Shown piece after piece: positions 23,801 to 36,724 of a stretch of DNA of 64,000 nucleotides. Origin of the DNA: Ustulina deusta (lineage: Eukaryota; Ascomycota; Sordariomycetes; Xylariales; Xylariaceae); NCBI GenBank assembly GCA_023159155.1, contig JAJNNX010000046.1, forward strand, positions 1-64,000. Reading direction: 5' to 3'. Positions within the stretch are counted from its first letter, which is position 1; every line of letters begins with the position of its first letter. A program made the position numbers and the translations under genes. The notes under the pieces were generated by a model. The model worked only from the letters and a program-made list of their open reading frames with translations. It did no database searches and was not told where the DNA came from.

Positions 23801-26466
23801 TTTTATTAATTATTATTAACTATAAAATTATATTAATTTTTTTTTTTTTAAACTTATAAAAAATATTTTAATAAAAAGTTTTATTTTTTAGTTTAAAAAT
23901 AAAACCTACTTAGTAGTAAATTTTTATTAATACGTAAATCTAAAAATTTTTAAATAAGTTTGTAAATATTTATATAAATAATATTTTAATTTATTTTAAA
24001 ACTAAAAAATAGTACTAGACCTATTATAAAAAAATAATCTATTGCTTATATTAAGCTAGATATTAAAAAAATATTAAGAAGTTTTGTTTTAATATATTTA
24101 TTATTAATTATTTAAAAATAATTATAAAAGCTAAAGTAAGGATTAAAATTAACTTTGCTAAAATCTAAGCAATTTTAAATTAAAATTTTAATAATTTTAA
24201 AAGTATTAAATTAATCTAGTTATTTTTTAAGTTTTATAATTATATTTATATATTTATTTATTATACTAATAAAATTGCTGCTTTTTTAAATTAACTACTA
24301 AAAAAAAACAAGCTATTTATAATAGAACTAAAATAAAAACAAACTTTTAAATATATAAAACTATTAGTTTATAAAATATTTATTTTAGTTTTTTTTAGGC
24401 CTAGCTAACTAATATAAATAAAAATAAATATTTTATATAATATAATAAAAAAAGTTATTTAATAGCAATAAAAAAATATAACCTAAAAATTTATAAAATA
24501 TTTTTTTAAAATAATAATACTAACTAAGCAAACTTACTTAATTTAAAACTATAAATTTTTAGTAATAATATAAACTTTAAAACATTATTATTTAAAGCTT
24601 TTTAAAACTAAATCTTTTATAATAATTAATTATTAAGCTTTATTATATATTTTTAAATAAATAAATTTTATTAATATAATAAATATATTAGGCCGATTTT
24701 TTATTAAACTTTAATATTATTTTTTAATATTAACTAAAACAAAAAAATATAGTAGCTAATATTTTATTAAAAAAAATAGCTAAGCTTTTTATAATTAAAG
24801 CTAAAAAAACTAAAAAACAAATAATAATATTAGTTCTGCTTAATAAAATATTAAATTTTATATTAACTATAGATTTTTTATTTAATATTTCCTAAAAAGC
24901 TAACCTAGTAAACTTAATTAAGCAAAAAAACTAGCTATAAAAACTAAAAAATAAAAATAAAAAATTATATATACTTAAAATTATTTTAAATAAAATTTTT
25001 TTTTTTTATATAACTTTAATTTAAAAAGTTTATATATTTTTAATTATTATATATTAAAATTAATATAAAATAATTAAAATATTAAAATAAAAATATTATT
25101 AGTTTAATTTAAAATATAATTATAAATAATATATATGTAATTGTTATAACTATAAAAGAAATAAAATATTATAAAATAAGATTTTTAGGTTTTTTTATTT
25201 ATTATTTATATTAGTTATAATATAGCAATATATAATAATAAATAATAAAAATATATTATTTAACTAATAGGGTTATAACTATATATAAGTATTTATAAAC
25301 AAGTTTAGCTATTTAATAATAATTTTATTTAATAAAAAAATAAATATTATAAAATTACTAGCTATATAATACTATAAAAATTTATATAAATTTTTTAATA
25401 TATTAAATATATAAATATTAAATAATATAAAACTATTTATTTTTAAGTTTATAGTAATAATTAATAATTTTATAAATATTAAGTATTATTTTAGTAGTAC
25501 TTATTACTTTTAGACCTAAAAAGCAATAAAATTAACTAATTAAGAACTAGACTAATAATTCTGTTTTTATATTAATAAATACTAAAATAATTAAAGTATT
25601 TATTTTTTTGTTTTAGATTTTGCATACAATTTTTTATAATATTTATTAATTAATATATTATTATTAAAAATAGTAATAAAAATTAAAACATAAAACTTTT
25701 TAATAATAAATATTAATAAAACTATTATAAATTTTAATACTAAATAATAAGCGCTTAAACTAGTTTACTAAACTTAAAACATTTAAAAAATAATATATAA
25801 TATAGCAACTTTTATATAAAAATAATATAAGCTATAAACTAATAAAAAAAAACGTTTAATAGATTTTAAAATAAAAAATAAAGTCTTTTTAAAAAAAAAA
25901 AGTTTTATAATATAAGTATTAACTATTAGATTAGACTTTTAATTAGTTAGACTTTTTAAAATTTTAAAAAAACAAAAATTTAGCTATATTTTTAATTTGT
26001 TTAACTTTTATAAAATAAAAAACTTGTTTTATACCAACTAATTATAAAAAATAAGCAATAACTTTTTATTTTAATAAATCTAATTACTACTTTTAGCTAA
26101 AAATATTAATAGTAAAGCAGAATTTGAAGTTAAGCAAATCAAACAATTAAAAATATATAAAAAAAATAAAAAATTGCAATATTAGGTTGCTTAAAAAAGC
26201 TATAATCCTAATAATACTTAGTATATAGCTTAAAATTTTAAAAACGCACCAATTAAATTTAATTAATTTTATAAAATTTATAAAAAAGTTTTTAAACTTT
26301 TTATAAAATTATAAAAATAAATATATATAATAATAGTTAATAAGTTTGCAAACAATTATAAAAATAATAATAAAGCAATATAATATAAAAGAATTATATA
26401 AACCTAATATTATTAGTAATTTTAAGTTAAAACTATGTTTAAATTTTTGGTTTTAAAAAAAAGTAG

Positions 26467-26699
26467 TATAATAGTTAATATAGTCTTAGTAAGACCTGTA
26501 AGGACTTTAGACCTATATAGTAATAAAATAAAAAGTTTACACATAAACTAACTTGATTTTATAGCTATATATATAGAGTCTATATCTATTTATTTTATAA
26601 ACTTTAATTTTTTTTTTCTTTTTTTTTTTTTTAGTTTAAAGTTTTTGTTTATAGTATTAATAAACTAGCTATAGAAGCTTTACTTAACTAATCGTAACA
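26467..26699 (+). repeat. Family A LTR (3' LTR of copy A1)
   Basis: 233 bp, starting TATAATAG immediately after the purine tract and ending ACTAATCGTAACA, which preserves the ancestral CA end. Confidence 0.85.
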
Positions 26700-26704
26700 A
26701 TATT

Positions 26705-28146
26705 TTATTTTTTTTATAATTATATTTTAAATAAAGCTAATAATATTTTTGTTTTAATATTTTAATTATTTTATATTAATTTTAGTATATAATAATTAAA
26801 AATATATAAGCTTTTTAAATTAAAACTATATAAAAAAAATAATCCTATTTAAAATAACTTTAGATATATATAGTTTTTTGTTTTTATTTTTTAGATCTTA
26901 TAGCTAGTTTTTTTATTTAATTAAGTTTACTAGGTCAGCTTTTTAAAAAATATTAAATAAAAAGTCTATAGTTAATATAGGACCTAATATTTTATTAAGT
27001 AAAATTAATACTATTATTTTTTTTTTAGTTTTTTTAGCTTTAACTATAAAAAATTTAGCTATTTTTTTTAATAAAATATTAGTTATTATATTTTTTTTTT
27101 TTAGTTAATATTAAAAAATAATATTAAAGTTTAATAAAAAATTAGCTTAGTATATTTATTATATTAATAAAATCTATTTATTTAAAAAATATAATAAAGC
27201 TTAATAATTAATTATTATAAAAAACTTAGTTTTAAAAAGCTTTAAGTAGTAATATTTTAAAGTTTATATTATTATTAAAGATTTATAGTTTTAAATTAAA
27301 TAAACTTATTTAATTAGTATTATTATTTTAAAAAAATATTTTATAAGTTTTTAAGTTATATTTTTTTATTATATTATATAAAATATTTATTTTTATTTAT
27401 ATTAGTTAGCCGGGCTTAAAAAAAGCTAAAATAAATACTTTATATATTAGTAGTTTTATATGTTTAAAAGCTTATTTTTGTTTTAGTCCTATTATAAATA
27501 ATCTTTTTTTTTAATAATTAATTTAAAAAAGTAGTAATTTTATTAATATAATTATAAAGCTTAAAAAATAACTAAATTAATTTAGTATTTTTAAAATTAT
27601 TAAAATTTTAATTTAAATTTGTTTAAATTTTTATAAAATTAATTCTAATTTTTATTTTAGTTTTTATAATTATTTTTAAATAATTAATAATAAATATATT
27701 AAAATAAAACTTTTTAATATTTTTTTAATATTTAGTTTAATATAAGCAATAAATTATTTTTTTATAATAAATCTAGTATTATTTTTTAGTTTTAAAATAA
27801 ATTAAAATATTATTTATATAAATATTTGCAAATTTATTTAAAAGTTTTTAAATTTATATATTAATAAAAGTTTACTACTAAACAAATTTTATTTTTAAAT
27901 TAAATAATAAAACTTTTTATTAAAATATTTTTTTATAAGTTTAAAAAAAATAAAAAAATAATATAATTTTATAATTAATAATAATTAATAAAAAGTTTTA
28001 ATAATATTTAGTTTTATAAAATAAATAATATTATAATAATTAAATATAATACTATTAATATTTAAAACTAATATAATTTAATTTTTTAAATATATATTTT
28101 TTTATTAATAATTAATTATAAACTTATATTTAATTAATTTAAATTT
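26705..28146 (-). repeat. Outer-element internal segment, duplicated at about 28,494-29,955
   Basis: About 1.44 kb that continues the outer element after the A1 insertion. It aligns colinearly with 28,494-29,955, including the reverse transcriptase relic on the minus strand. It stops abruptly at the LTR starting at 28,147. Confidence 0.75.
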
Positions 28147-28391
28147 TGTTATAATTAGTTAAATAAAGCTTTTATAGCTAGTTTATTCATATTATAAACA
28201 AAGACTTTAAGCTAAAAAAAAAAACAAAAAAGGAAAGAAAAAAAGAAATCAGAATTTATAAAATAGGTAGATATAGATTTTATATGTATAGCTATAGAGT
28301 TATAGGTTAGTTTATATATAGATTTTTTATTTTATTACTATGTAGGTCTAGAATTTTTGCAAGTTTTGCTAAAACTATACTAATTATTATA
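28147..28391 (-). repeat. Family A LTR (third copy in composite, 3' type)
   Basis: 245 bp, beginning tgttataatt and followed by the inverted purine tract. About 80 bp further on the internal sequence jumps, an apparent deletion of roughly 1.2 kb compared with copy A1. Its left flank (aattt) has no partner at the right end of the block. Confidence 0.8.
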
Positions 28392-28493
28392 CTACTTTTT
28401 TTTAAACCTAAAAGTTTAAATATAATTTTAATTTAAAATTATTAATAATATTAAATTTATATAGTTTTTTTATAATTATAATAATTATATATA

Positions 28494-29955
28494 TATTATT
28501 TATAATTATATTTTAAATAAAACTAATAATACTTTTGTTTTAATATTTTAATTATTTTATATTAACTTTAATATATAATAATTAAAAATATATAAAGTTT
28601 TTAAATTAAAGCTATATAAAAATTTTTTTTTTTATTTAAAGTAATTTTAAATATATATAACTTTTTGTTTTTATTTTTTAAATCTTATAACTAGTTTTTT
28701 TGTTTAATTAAGTTTATTACGTTAGCTTTTGAAAAAATATTAGATAAAAAATCTACAATTAATATAAAACCTAATATTTTATTAAATAGAATTAATACTA
28801 TTATTTGTTTTTTAGCTTTTTTAATTTTAATTATAAAAAACTTAGCTATTTTTTTTAATAAAACATTAGCTATTATATTTTTTTATTTTAGTTAGTATTA
28901 AAAAATAATATTAAAGTTTAATAAAAAGTTAGCTTAGTATATTTATTATATTAATAAAATCTATTTATTTAAAAAATATAATAAAACTTAATAATTAATT
29001 ACTACAAAAAACTTAAGTTTAAAAAACTTTAAGTAGTAATATTTTAAAATTTATATTATTATTAAAAGTTTATAGTTTTAAATTAAATAAGTTTGCTTAA
29101 TTAATATTATTATTTTAAAAAAATATTTTATAAGTTTTTAAATTATATTTTTTTTTTATTATTAAATAATTTTTTTAATTATATTATATAAAATATTTGT
29201 TTTTATTTATATTAGTTAGCTAAGCTTAAAAAAAACTAAAACAAATATTTTATATATTAGTAGTTTTATATATTTAAAAGCTTATTTTTGTTTTAGTCCT
29301 ATTATAAACACCTTATTTTTTTTTAATAATTAATTAAAAAAAGCAGCAATTTTACTAGTATAATAAATAAATATATAAATATAATTATAAAGCTTAAAAA
29401 ATAACTAAATTAACTTAGTATTTTTAAAATTATTAAAATTCTAATTTAAAATTGCTTAGATTTTTATAAAATTAATTTTTATTTTTATTTTAGTTTTTAT
29501 AACTATTTTTAAATAATTAATAATAAATATATTAAAATAAAACTTTTTAATATTTTTTTAATATTTAGCTTAATATAAATAATAAATTATTTTTATATAA
29601 TAAGTTTAGTACTATTTTTTAGTTTTAAAATAAATTAAAATATTATTTATATAAATATTTATAAATTTGTTTAAAAGTTTTTAAATTTATATATTAATAA
29701 AAGTTTACTACTAAATAAGTTTTATTTTTAAACTAAATAATAAAACTTTTTATTAAAATATTTTTTTATAAATTTAAAAATAAAAAAATAATATAATTTT
29801 ATAGTTAATAATAATTAATAAAAAATTTTAATAATATTTAGTTTTATAAAATAAGTAATATTATAATAATTAAATATAATAATACTAATATTTAAAACAA
29901 ATATAATTTAATTTTTTAAATATATATTTTTTATTAATAATTAATTATAAATTTA
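28494..29955 (-). repeat. Second copy of the internal segment at 26,705-28,146
   Basis: Colinear copy with many C/T and G/A differences and small indels, including the minus-strand reverse transcriptase core near 29,650. Confidence 0.72.
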
Positions 29956-30389
29956 TATTTAATTAACCTAAGTTTAAATATAAATAAAACAAAAATAATA
30001 TTTAAGTTTATATTTTATTTAATAAAATTTATAACTAATAATTTATTAATAAAGTTTTTTTAAATAAAATAAACTATATAAATATTTAATATTAATAAAA
30101 CTTAAAAATATATTTTTTATTATTAAGTTCTAGTACTATATTAAATTCTAGTTAAAATAGCAATAAAGTTTTAGATTTTTTTTTTTTAAAAAATCTTTTT
30201 AAATATAATAACTAAAAAAGCAAAAAGCTTTGTACTAATTCAATATGCTTAAAATTTTTTTTTTTTTTAAATAAAATCGGATTATTATTAAAAGTTTTTT
30301 AAAATATTACTTAGTTAATCTAAGTTTATTTTTTTTTTAAATAGTTTAATATAATTATTTTTAATTATTATAAACTTAATTATAATAAA

Positions 30390-33010
30390 TTTTTTCAAAA
30401 TTTTTTTAGCTAGTTATTTCTATTTATTTTAATAGAAATAATTTTAAAAATCTTATATAATTTTTTTAATAATAGCTTAGTTTTTTATTTTTTTAGAAAT
30501 TATTATATAAACTTTTTTTATTTTAAGTTTAAAAGTTTTAAGTTTTTTTTTTATTTTTTTAGTTTTAGTTATTTCTAAAATAATTATTTTAATATTTAAT
30601 AGTATTTTTTTAACGCTTAATTATATTAATTAATATTTTTTTATATTTTTAGGTTTATATTTTATTATTTATAGCTAAAAAGTTTAACTATAATTATTAG
30701 CAAAAATTAAACTAATAAAAATAAATTATTTAGCTAAATTAACTATTATTTTTAAGTTTTTATTAAAATATTTTGTTTTATTAATTATTTAATATTAATA
30801 ATAATATTATAACTAAAATTAATAATTTAAAACATTTAATTTTTAAATTATTTAATATTAATTTTTATAATATATATTAAATATTTATAGATTTTATTAA
30901 CTATTTTATTTTAATAGTTATAAAACTTTTAAAGTTTAGCTAAATAAACTATTTTTATTTTTAATTATTATTTAACTTATTATATAAATTTATAACTAAT
31001 TATTAAAAAAATATAAGCTTTAATATTATATAAAACTAAAGTTTTTATTTTAATATTATTAATTTATAATTAAATAAATATTTTAAAAATAATTAATTTG
31101 TTTTAATTATATATTTTAGCTAAGATAAATAAAGAAACTAATAAAAAAACTTTTATTAGTTTTATTTATTTTTTAAATTAGATAAATTATTAAAGCTATT
31201 TTTATTATAGATTTTTTTTGCTAATTAAATATCTAAAACTTTAAGCTTTTAATTAAAATAGTTAATTAATAAATATTTTTTTTATTATAAATAAAACAGA
31301 TTTTATTATTTTAATAGGTTTTTTTTTTTTTATAATTAGTACTTATTTTAACTATTTTAAAATAAATATTTTAGAACTTTTAAAATTAGCTAAAAATTAA
31401 TAAATAAGTTTACTAAAAGCTTAATTATTTAAATTAGATTTTTATTTAATTAAGCTAATAAGTTTAGTTTATTAATAGTTTTTATAAGCTTATTTCATAT
31501 TATATATTAATTTAATAATTTTATTAATAAATAATTTATAAAAACTTTATATAAATTTTTTTTGAGTATATATAAAAATAGTTTTATAATTTAATAAATT
31601 AATATTTTTATTAATTTTATATATATAAATTTAGAATATTTTATAAGTAATAATTGTTTAGTTAAAATTATAATAAATTATTAATAAAACTTAAATTATT
31701 TTAATAATATTACTAAATAATTTTTTAGTTAAATAAAAATATATTAAAATTAGTTATTTTTAGTTTAAAACATAATAATATTCATATTTAGCTTTTTTAT
31801 TTAATTATAATAAGCTTTTTTAAAAAAATTTTGATTAGTTATTTTTATTTCTTTTAATAATAGTTTAGTTTTTTTTTTATAAAAATTATTATATAGACTT
31901 TTTTTGTTTTAGGTTTAAAAGTTCTAAGTTTTTTTTATATTTTTTTAATTTTAATTGTTTTTAAAATAATTGTTTTATTTTTAAAAAATTGTTTTAATAT
32001 TTAATAATATTTTTTAATGCTTAATTATATTAATTAGTATTTTTTTATATTTTTAGGTCTATATTTTATTATTTATAATTATTAGCAAAAATTATACTAA
32101 TAAAAATAAATTATTTAGCTAGATTAATTATTATTTTTAGATTTTTATTAATAATTTAAAATATTTAGTTTTTAAATTATTAATTATTAATTTTTATAAT
32201 ATATATTAAATATTTATAAATTTTACTAATTATTTTATTTTAATAGTTATAAAACTTTTAAAGTTTAATTAAACAAACTATTTTTATTTTTAATTATTAT
32301 TTAATTTATTATATAAATTTATAATTAATTATTAAAAAAATATAAGCTTTAATATTATATAAAACTAAAGTTTTTATTTTAATACTATTAATTTATAATT
32401 AAATAAATATTTTAAAAATAATTTATTTATTTTAATTATATATTTTAACTAAAATAAATAAAAAAATTAATACAAAAACTTTTATTAGTTCTATTTATTT
32501 TCTAAGTTAAATAAACTATTAAAGCTATTTTTATTATAGATTTTTTTTGCTAATTAAATACTTAAAACTTTAAGCTTTTAATTAAAATAATTAATTAATA
32601 ATTTTTTTTTTTTTTATAAATAATATTTATTTTAATTATTTTAAAATAAATATTTTAAAACTTTTAAAATTAACTAAAAATTAATAAGCAAATTTACTAA
32701 AAACTTAATTAATTAAATTAGATTTTTATTTAATTAAACTAATAAATTTAATTTATTAATAATTTTTATAAGTTTATTTAATATTATATATTAATTTAAT
32801 AATTTTATTAATAAATAATTTATAAAAATATTTAAATTTATAAAAACTTTATATAAATTTTTTTTTAAGTTTATATAAAAATAGTTCTATAATTTATATT
32901 TTTATTAGTTTTATATATATAAATTTAAAATATTTTATAAATAATAATTATTTAATTAAAATTATAATAAATTATTAATAAAGTTTAAATTATTTTAATA
33001 ATATTTTTAT
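30390..33010 (-). repeat. Tandem duplication inside the element (about 30,390-31,800 and 31,810-33,010)
   Basis: The two halves share ordered landmarks: a stretch beginning near 30,490 (tagaaattattatata) and its counterpart near 31,880, then the same series of attattaataat, actattttatttta and aaataaattaaa-type words. The second half is shorter through small deletions. The single-copy version is visible at 1-1,300. Boundaries are approximate because the sequence is so AT-rich. Confidence 0.65.
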
Positions 33011-33737
33011 TTAGTTTTTTTATTAGTTTATAAATCTAATTATTAAATAAAGTTTTATTTTATATAAACTTGCTAAAATTAGTTTTTTATATTTTAGTTT
33101 TTTTAATATAAGTAAAGTTTAAAATATTAAAAAATAAACTAATAAAATAAAAAGTAAATAAAATAATAAAACTAAAAAATTTAAAATTAATATTTTTAAA
33201 TATATTTATTATTATTAAATTATAGTTATTTTTTAAAAATATTAAAATAAATATATTAAAAAATTAATACTTTATTTTTTTATTTATTAAAAAAGTTTTA
33301 CTAGAACTAATATAAAATTATAAACTTATATAGCTATAATATCTTTTAATATATTTATAAATATATTATTTATTTTAAGTTATTTTAGCTTTAGTTTAAA
33401 ATTTTTTTTTTATAAAAAAAAAGGATTTTAAAATTGTTTAATAATAAAAAGCTAGCTATATTTAAAAATTAAAATTATTCTAATTATTTAAAAACTAAAA
33501 ATAAAATAAAAATATTTAAAATTAGGTTTTTTATAAATTATTAATTTTTAAGTACTATAAAAATTAAAAGTTTTATTAAAATTATATTAAAATTAATTTT
33601 ATATTATAAAATATATAATTTTTTATATTAAATATATAATTAAAAAAAAATTTATTTATATTTTATTAATTATAATAAAATAAAAATTATATATTTATTA
33701 AATATTTATTATTAAATAATTAGTAAATTTAAAGTAA

Positions 33738-33948
33738 TATTATAGTTAGTTTATTAATACTATAAATAAAAACTTTAAACTAAAAAAGAAAAAAAAAAAA
33801 AAAAGTCAAAGTTTATAGGGTAGGTAGATATGGACTCTGTGTGTGTGGCTGCAGAGTTATAGGTTGGTCCGTGCGTAGACTTCTTATCTTATCGCTATGT
33901 GGGTCTGGAGTCCTCTCGGGTCTCGCTAAGACTGTACTGACCATCACA
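33738..33948 (-). repeat. Family A LTR (5' LTR of outer element), partly spared by RIP
   Basis: 211 bp, with about 25 bp missing after the first 7 bases. From about 33,810 to the end it retains normal C and G content (for example ggactctgtgtgtgtggctg), so it shows the family's nearly ancestral sequence. Confidence 0.85.
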
Positions 33949-34140
33949 ATAGGCTGTATGGGCTATATAGGCTATAGGCTGTATAGGCTGTATAGGTAGG
34001 TAAGTATAGGTAAGTCAGTCAGTATAGGTAGGTCAGTCTGTCTGTATGGCTAGGTCCGTATAGGTAGTAGGGCTATATTGGCTACGAAGGGCTGTATTAG
34101 CTGCAAGGGCTATATTAGCTGTATGGACGGGCTATAAGGG
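33949..34140. repeat. Degenerate short-word repeat tract
   Basis: Built from imperfect repeats of ggctgtata, ggctatatagg, taggtaggtaag and gtcagtc, immediately outside the composite element and starting with its target duplication atagg. It resembles an eroded microsatellite or minisatellite. Confidence 0.65.
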
Positions 34141-36724
34141 TTAGAAATAGTCAACCCTAAAGATTTTCAACGTTTACAAGCCTTTTAGCATTAGTATTAA
34201 ACACGCATTAAAAAGATTTTAAATATTGAAATTTTTTAAACATTAAAACTTGTTTTAACGTTTATATTCGTTAATAGTAATAAATTTAAACGTTTATAAT
34301 ATTAAATAATAAATCGATTATTTAAATTATTTCAACTATTAACCAATAGTTTACTCAACCCTGCTTGTTTTAGTACGGAATGTAGCTTATATTGTTAGTA
34401 TGCGTATGGCTGAGTCTGTCAATATAGCTAGAGTAACCAAGTATCTAAACCCTATGCGTAGGTAGGTAGCCAACAGAAAATCTATACCTATTCTAGCTTA
34501 GCACACTTCGGATAAAGCTTGAAGAACAGCTAAGTTTATAACACCCAGCTTACCAAGCATATACAGCTTAATACAGTACCTAGGTGCAGATCAAACGAAA
34601 ATCAAATGGCCCCCAACTATTTGAACACGAGCGGCAAGTTCCACCGATCGTTGCCCTCAGGTGATTCGGTGCTTCTAATTTGAGGATAAATTTATATAGC
34701 AAGACAATGTGCCCTAACATCCTACATTCGAGACTAGGGACGGCACCTGCTGTATTGCTAGGGGTATGTTGCATTGCATGCACCCATGTGAGTCGACATC
34801 TTCAAGCTTGCCTATAGATAGAGCAGTTACAAACGAGTGATTCTGCGAGGAAAACTCTTAATCGTTTTTCCTCCCTCGCAAGTCATTTAGAAAACGACTT
34901 TGATTCAATTGCGTTCGGCGAAACAACGTTTTATGATCCCACTAGTAACGCTCCGTCGAGATTATTTCCATGGGCAGAAAGTAATAATACAGATACCGGT
35001 ATTATTTAAATGGCCTTCAAGTCAAACTCAATCCCTCAAGACTGAAGCTCCTTGCGGGGTGAGCTTTCCTCTATCTATTCGGGAAAGACGGGTCTATCTA
35101 TATCTCTTCCCGAGTGAATAATATGGATTCCAGTGATTTGAAGATAACGGGCAGCACTCCCAAGAAATCGTGGATATCTTGCTCTGATCTATTTTGCAAC
35201 TGTTCACTAGTAGCCACGCCCGGCTCAGAGAACGGTTGCGGGGTATGTCATGACGAACGGGCCCAGGCCAAACTCGACGTGGGATGATCGAGCACATTTC
35301 TCGAATCCAACCGACATCAGCTTTAGCATTTCGATGGTGATGTGTCAGAGTGGGTTAGGTCCAGAGTGAATAGAGAGTCTCATCTGCAGCTGGGAAGCAG
35401 GTAGGTAGTTAGGGCTCAATAGAGTGGTCAATTGATTCCTGAACCTTCCCAAATATCTAGGGGGGGCAACACCAATATATATATACAGAATACTGATATA
35501 TCCACTCCCATAGGGTAGTGTAATATATATCCCTGACATGATGGGCGTGCCGTGGGATGTACACGGGCGGTCGTTTGAATCTTACAAGGGTTTCGATGGC
35601 AATAATCAATGGACTGGATTTAACCGTATTGTCTTCAGTGATTTACGTCCGCGTGGCCTGGTCCTGGCTCACTTATCCGGCCTTAATCCTTGTGGCCAGC
35701 ATTACAGTCTCCATCATCACTATAAGAAATAGCATGAGATCGAGATGTGGGTTGGTTTGGGGAAACGGGACGTTGGCATTGTTGCTTTGGGCCATCAGCA
35801 TTGCGGCCAAGGAAGGCCAAAGGGTCATGCGAATCTAGCAGTAAACTATTTAGAATCGATTGGGAAAATTCCGGCTCGGTTAGAGGGTGATGAATCAGGG
35901 TGGGTATTTCAAACAGCAGGTTAAGTAACAAGTGCGGTATTACGATTCGACCCTAAGTCATATGCTCTTTTCAGTAGGCTTTCGAAATCAAATTGATTTG
36001 AGATTTATACCTTCCTACCCTAATGTAAGGGACACCGGCCTCAGTCCCAACAATGTTCCCCGGCTGCTCCAGGGCTTACTGCTACGTATAATAAGATACA
36101 TAGGTTGTATGCGGTGAGCTATCTCGCGAGTTAGGATCAATTGTTGACAGCGCGAATTGGATTTCGCTCTTTAGCTCATTTACTATATCTAATGTGCAGG
36201 ATGCCTTAGGTAGCCAGTAGATCTCCCATGATATATGCCTAGCTCCTCATCATGGCAGATGTAGCTTCGCTCCAAACATGGACCGGACTGTATTCTTTTC
36301 GCCTAGGGAAGTACCGCACCCCCCGCCAGACCTAGGCTTTAGTGGTCGCCTCTTGTGTATCGCAAGAAAAATATATATTGTGCAATTTTGAAGCGCTGAA
36401 CGGACTCTGCTCACCATTCATCCGAACATTCATCACTTATGACAATAGTAGGCGAGTCTAGATAGGTTAGCTGCAATCAGCATTACAGAAGTGCAATGAT
36501 GATAATTCCGGCCCTGTTGACAAGCACGCGGATGTGAATGAATGTTTATGGGTCCATACAAATAAAATCAGAACTGCTCTTGTACCTCAAGCTCAGTTTC
36601 CAACCTTTACTACATCGAGAACATAGGTATTCACGTATGTAGTTGACAACTAAACTTTCGACATACCGCTTGTCCTAATTCTTTGCTCATGAATCCAATT
36701 CTGAACCTATCAAGAACACATCGG
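34141..36724. other. Gene-poor transition from AT-rich to balanced DNA
   Basis: 34,160-34,345 is AT-rich with aacgttt words related to those at 18,720-18,830. From about 34,500 composition is balanced, but frames are short and overlapping on both strands and none shows a recognisable domain. A short TA run lies near 35,476-35,486. Confidence 0.5.

Larger units (their letters stand above)
20620..26699 (+). mobile_element. Complete Ty3/gypsy-like element (copy A1), 6,080 bp, RIP-inactivated
   Basis: The ends are 234- and 233-bp LTRs at 20620-20853 and 26467-26699, oriented on the plus strand. A purine tract (aaaaaaaagtag, 26455-26466) abuts the 3' LTR. On the plus strand, 23,959-23,990 reads FVNIYINNILIY, the expected RIP product of the gypsy reverse transcriptase box F-V-x-x-YLDDILIY. 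At about 24,530-24,790 an RNase H-like stretch follows (NYEFL-type, then ALLYIFKQIN after reversing RIP changes). The flanks gtatt (20615-20619) and atatt (26700-26704) differ by one G/A change and are taken as a RIP-altered 5-bp target duplication. It is inserted in the outer element. Confidence 0.87.
19084..33948 (-). mobile_element. Composite nested Ty3/gypsy-like block (family A), 14,865 bp
   Basis: The outer ends are family A LTR termini (TGCCACGATC at the left, ...CATCACA at the right), and both flanks carry atagg (19079-19083 and 33949-33953), so one original minus-strand insertion bounds the block. Its 3' LTR is at 19,084 and its 5' LTR ends at 33,948. Inside are a complete opposite-strand copy (20,620-26,699), a further LTR at 28,147 and duplicated internal segments. 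RIP-altered reverse transcriptase cores are readable on the minus strand near 27,810 and 29,650. No frame is open. The third LTR lacks its own matching flanks, so part of the structure arose by recombination between copies. Confidence 0.82.

Noticed and set aside
33949..34140. Interstitial telomere or CRISPR-like array
   Set aside because: Units are irregular and short with no TTAGGG motif and no spacer structure.
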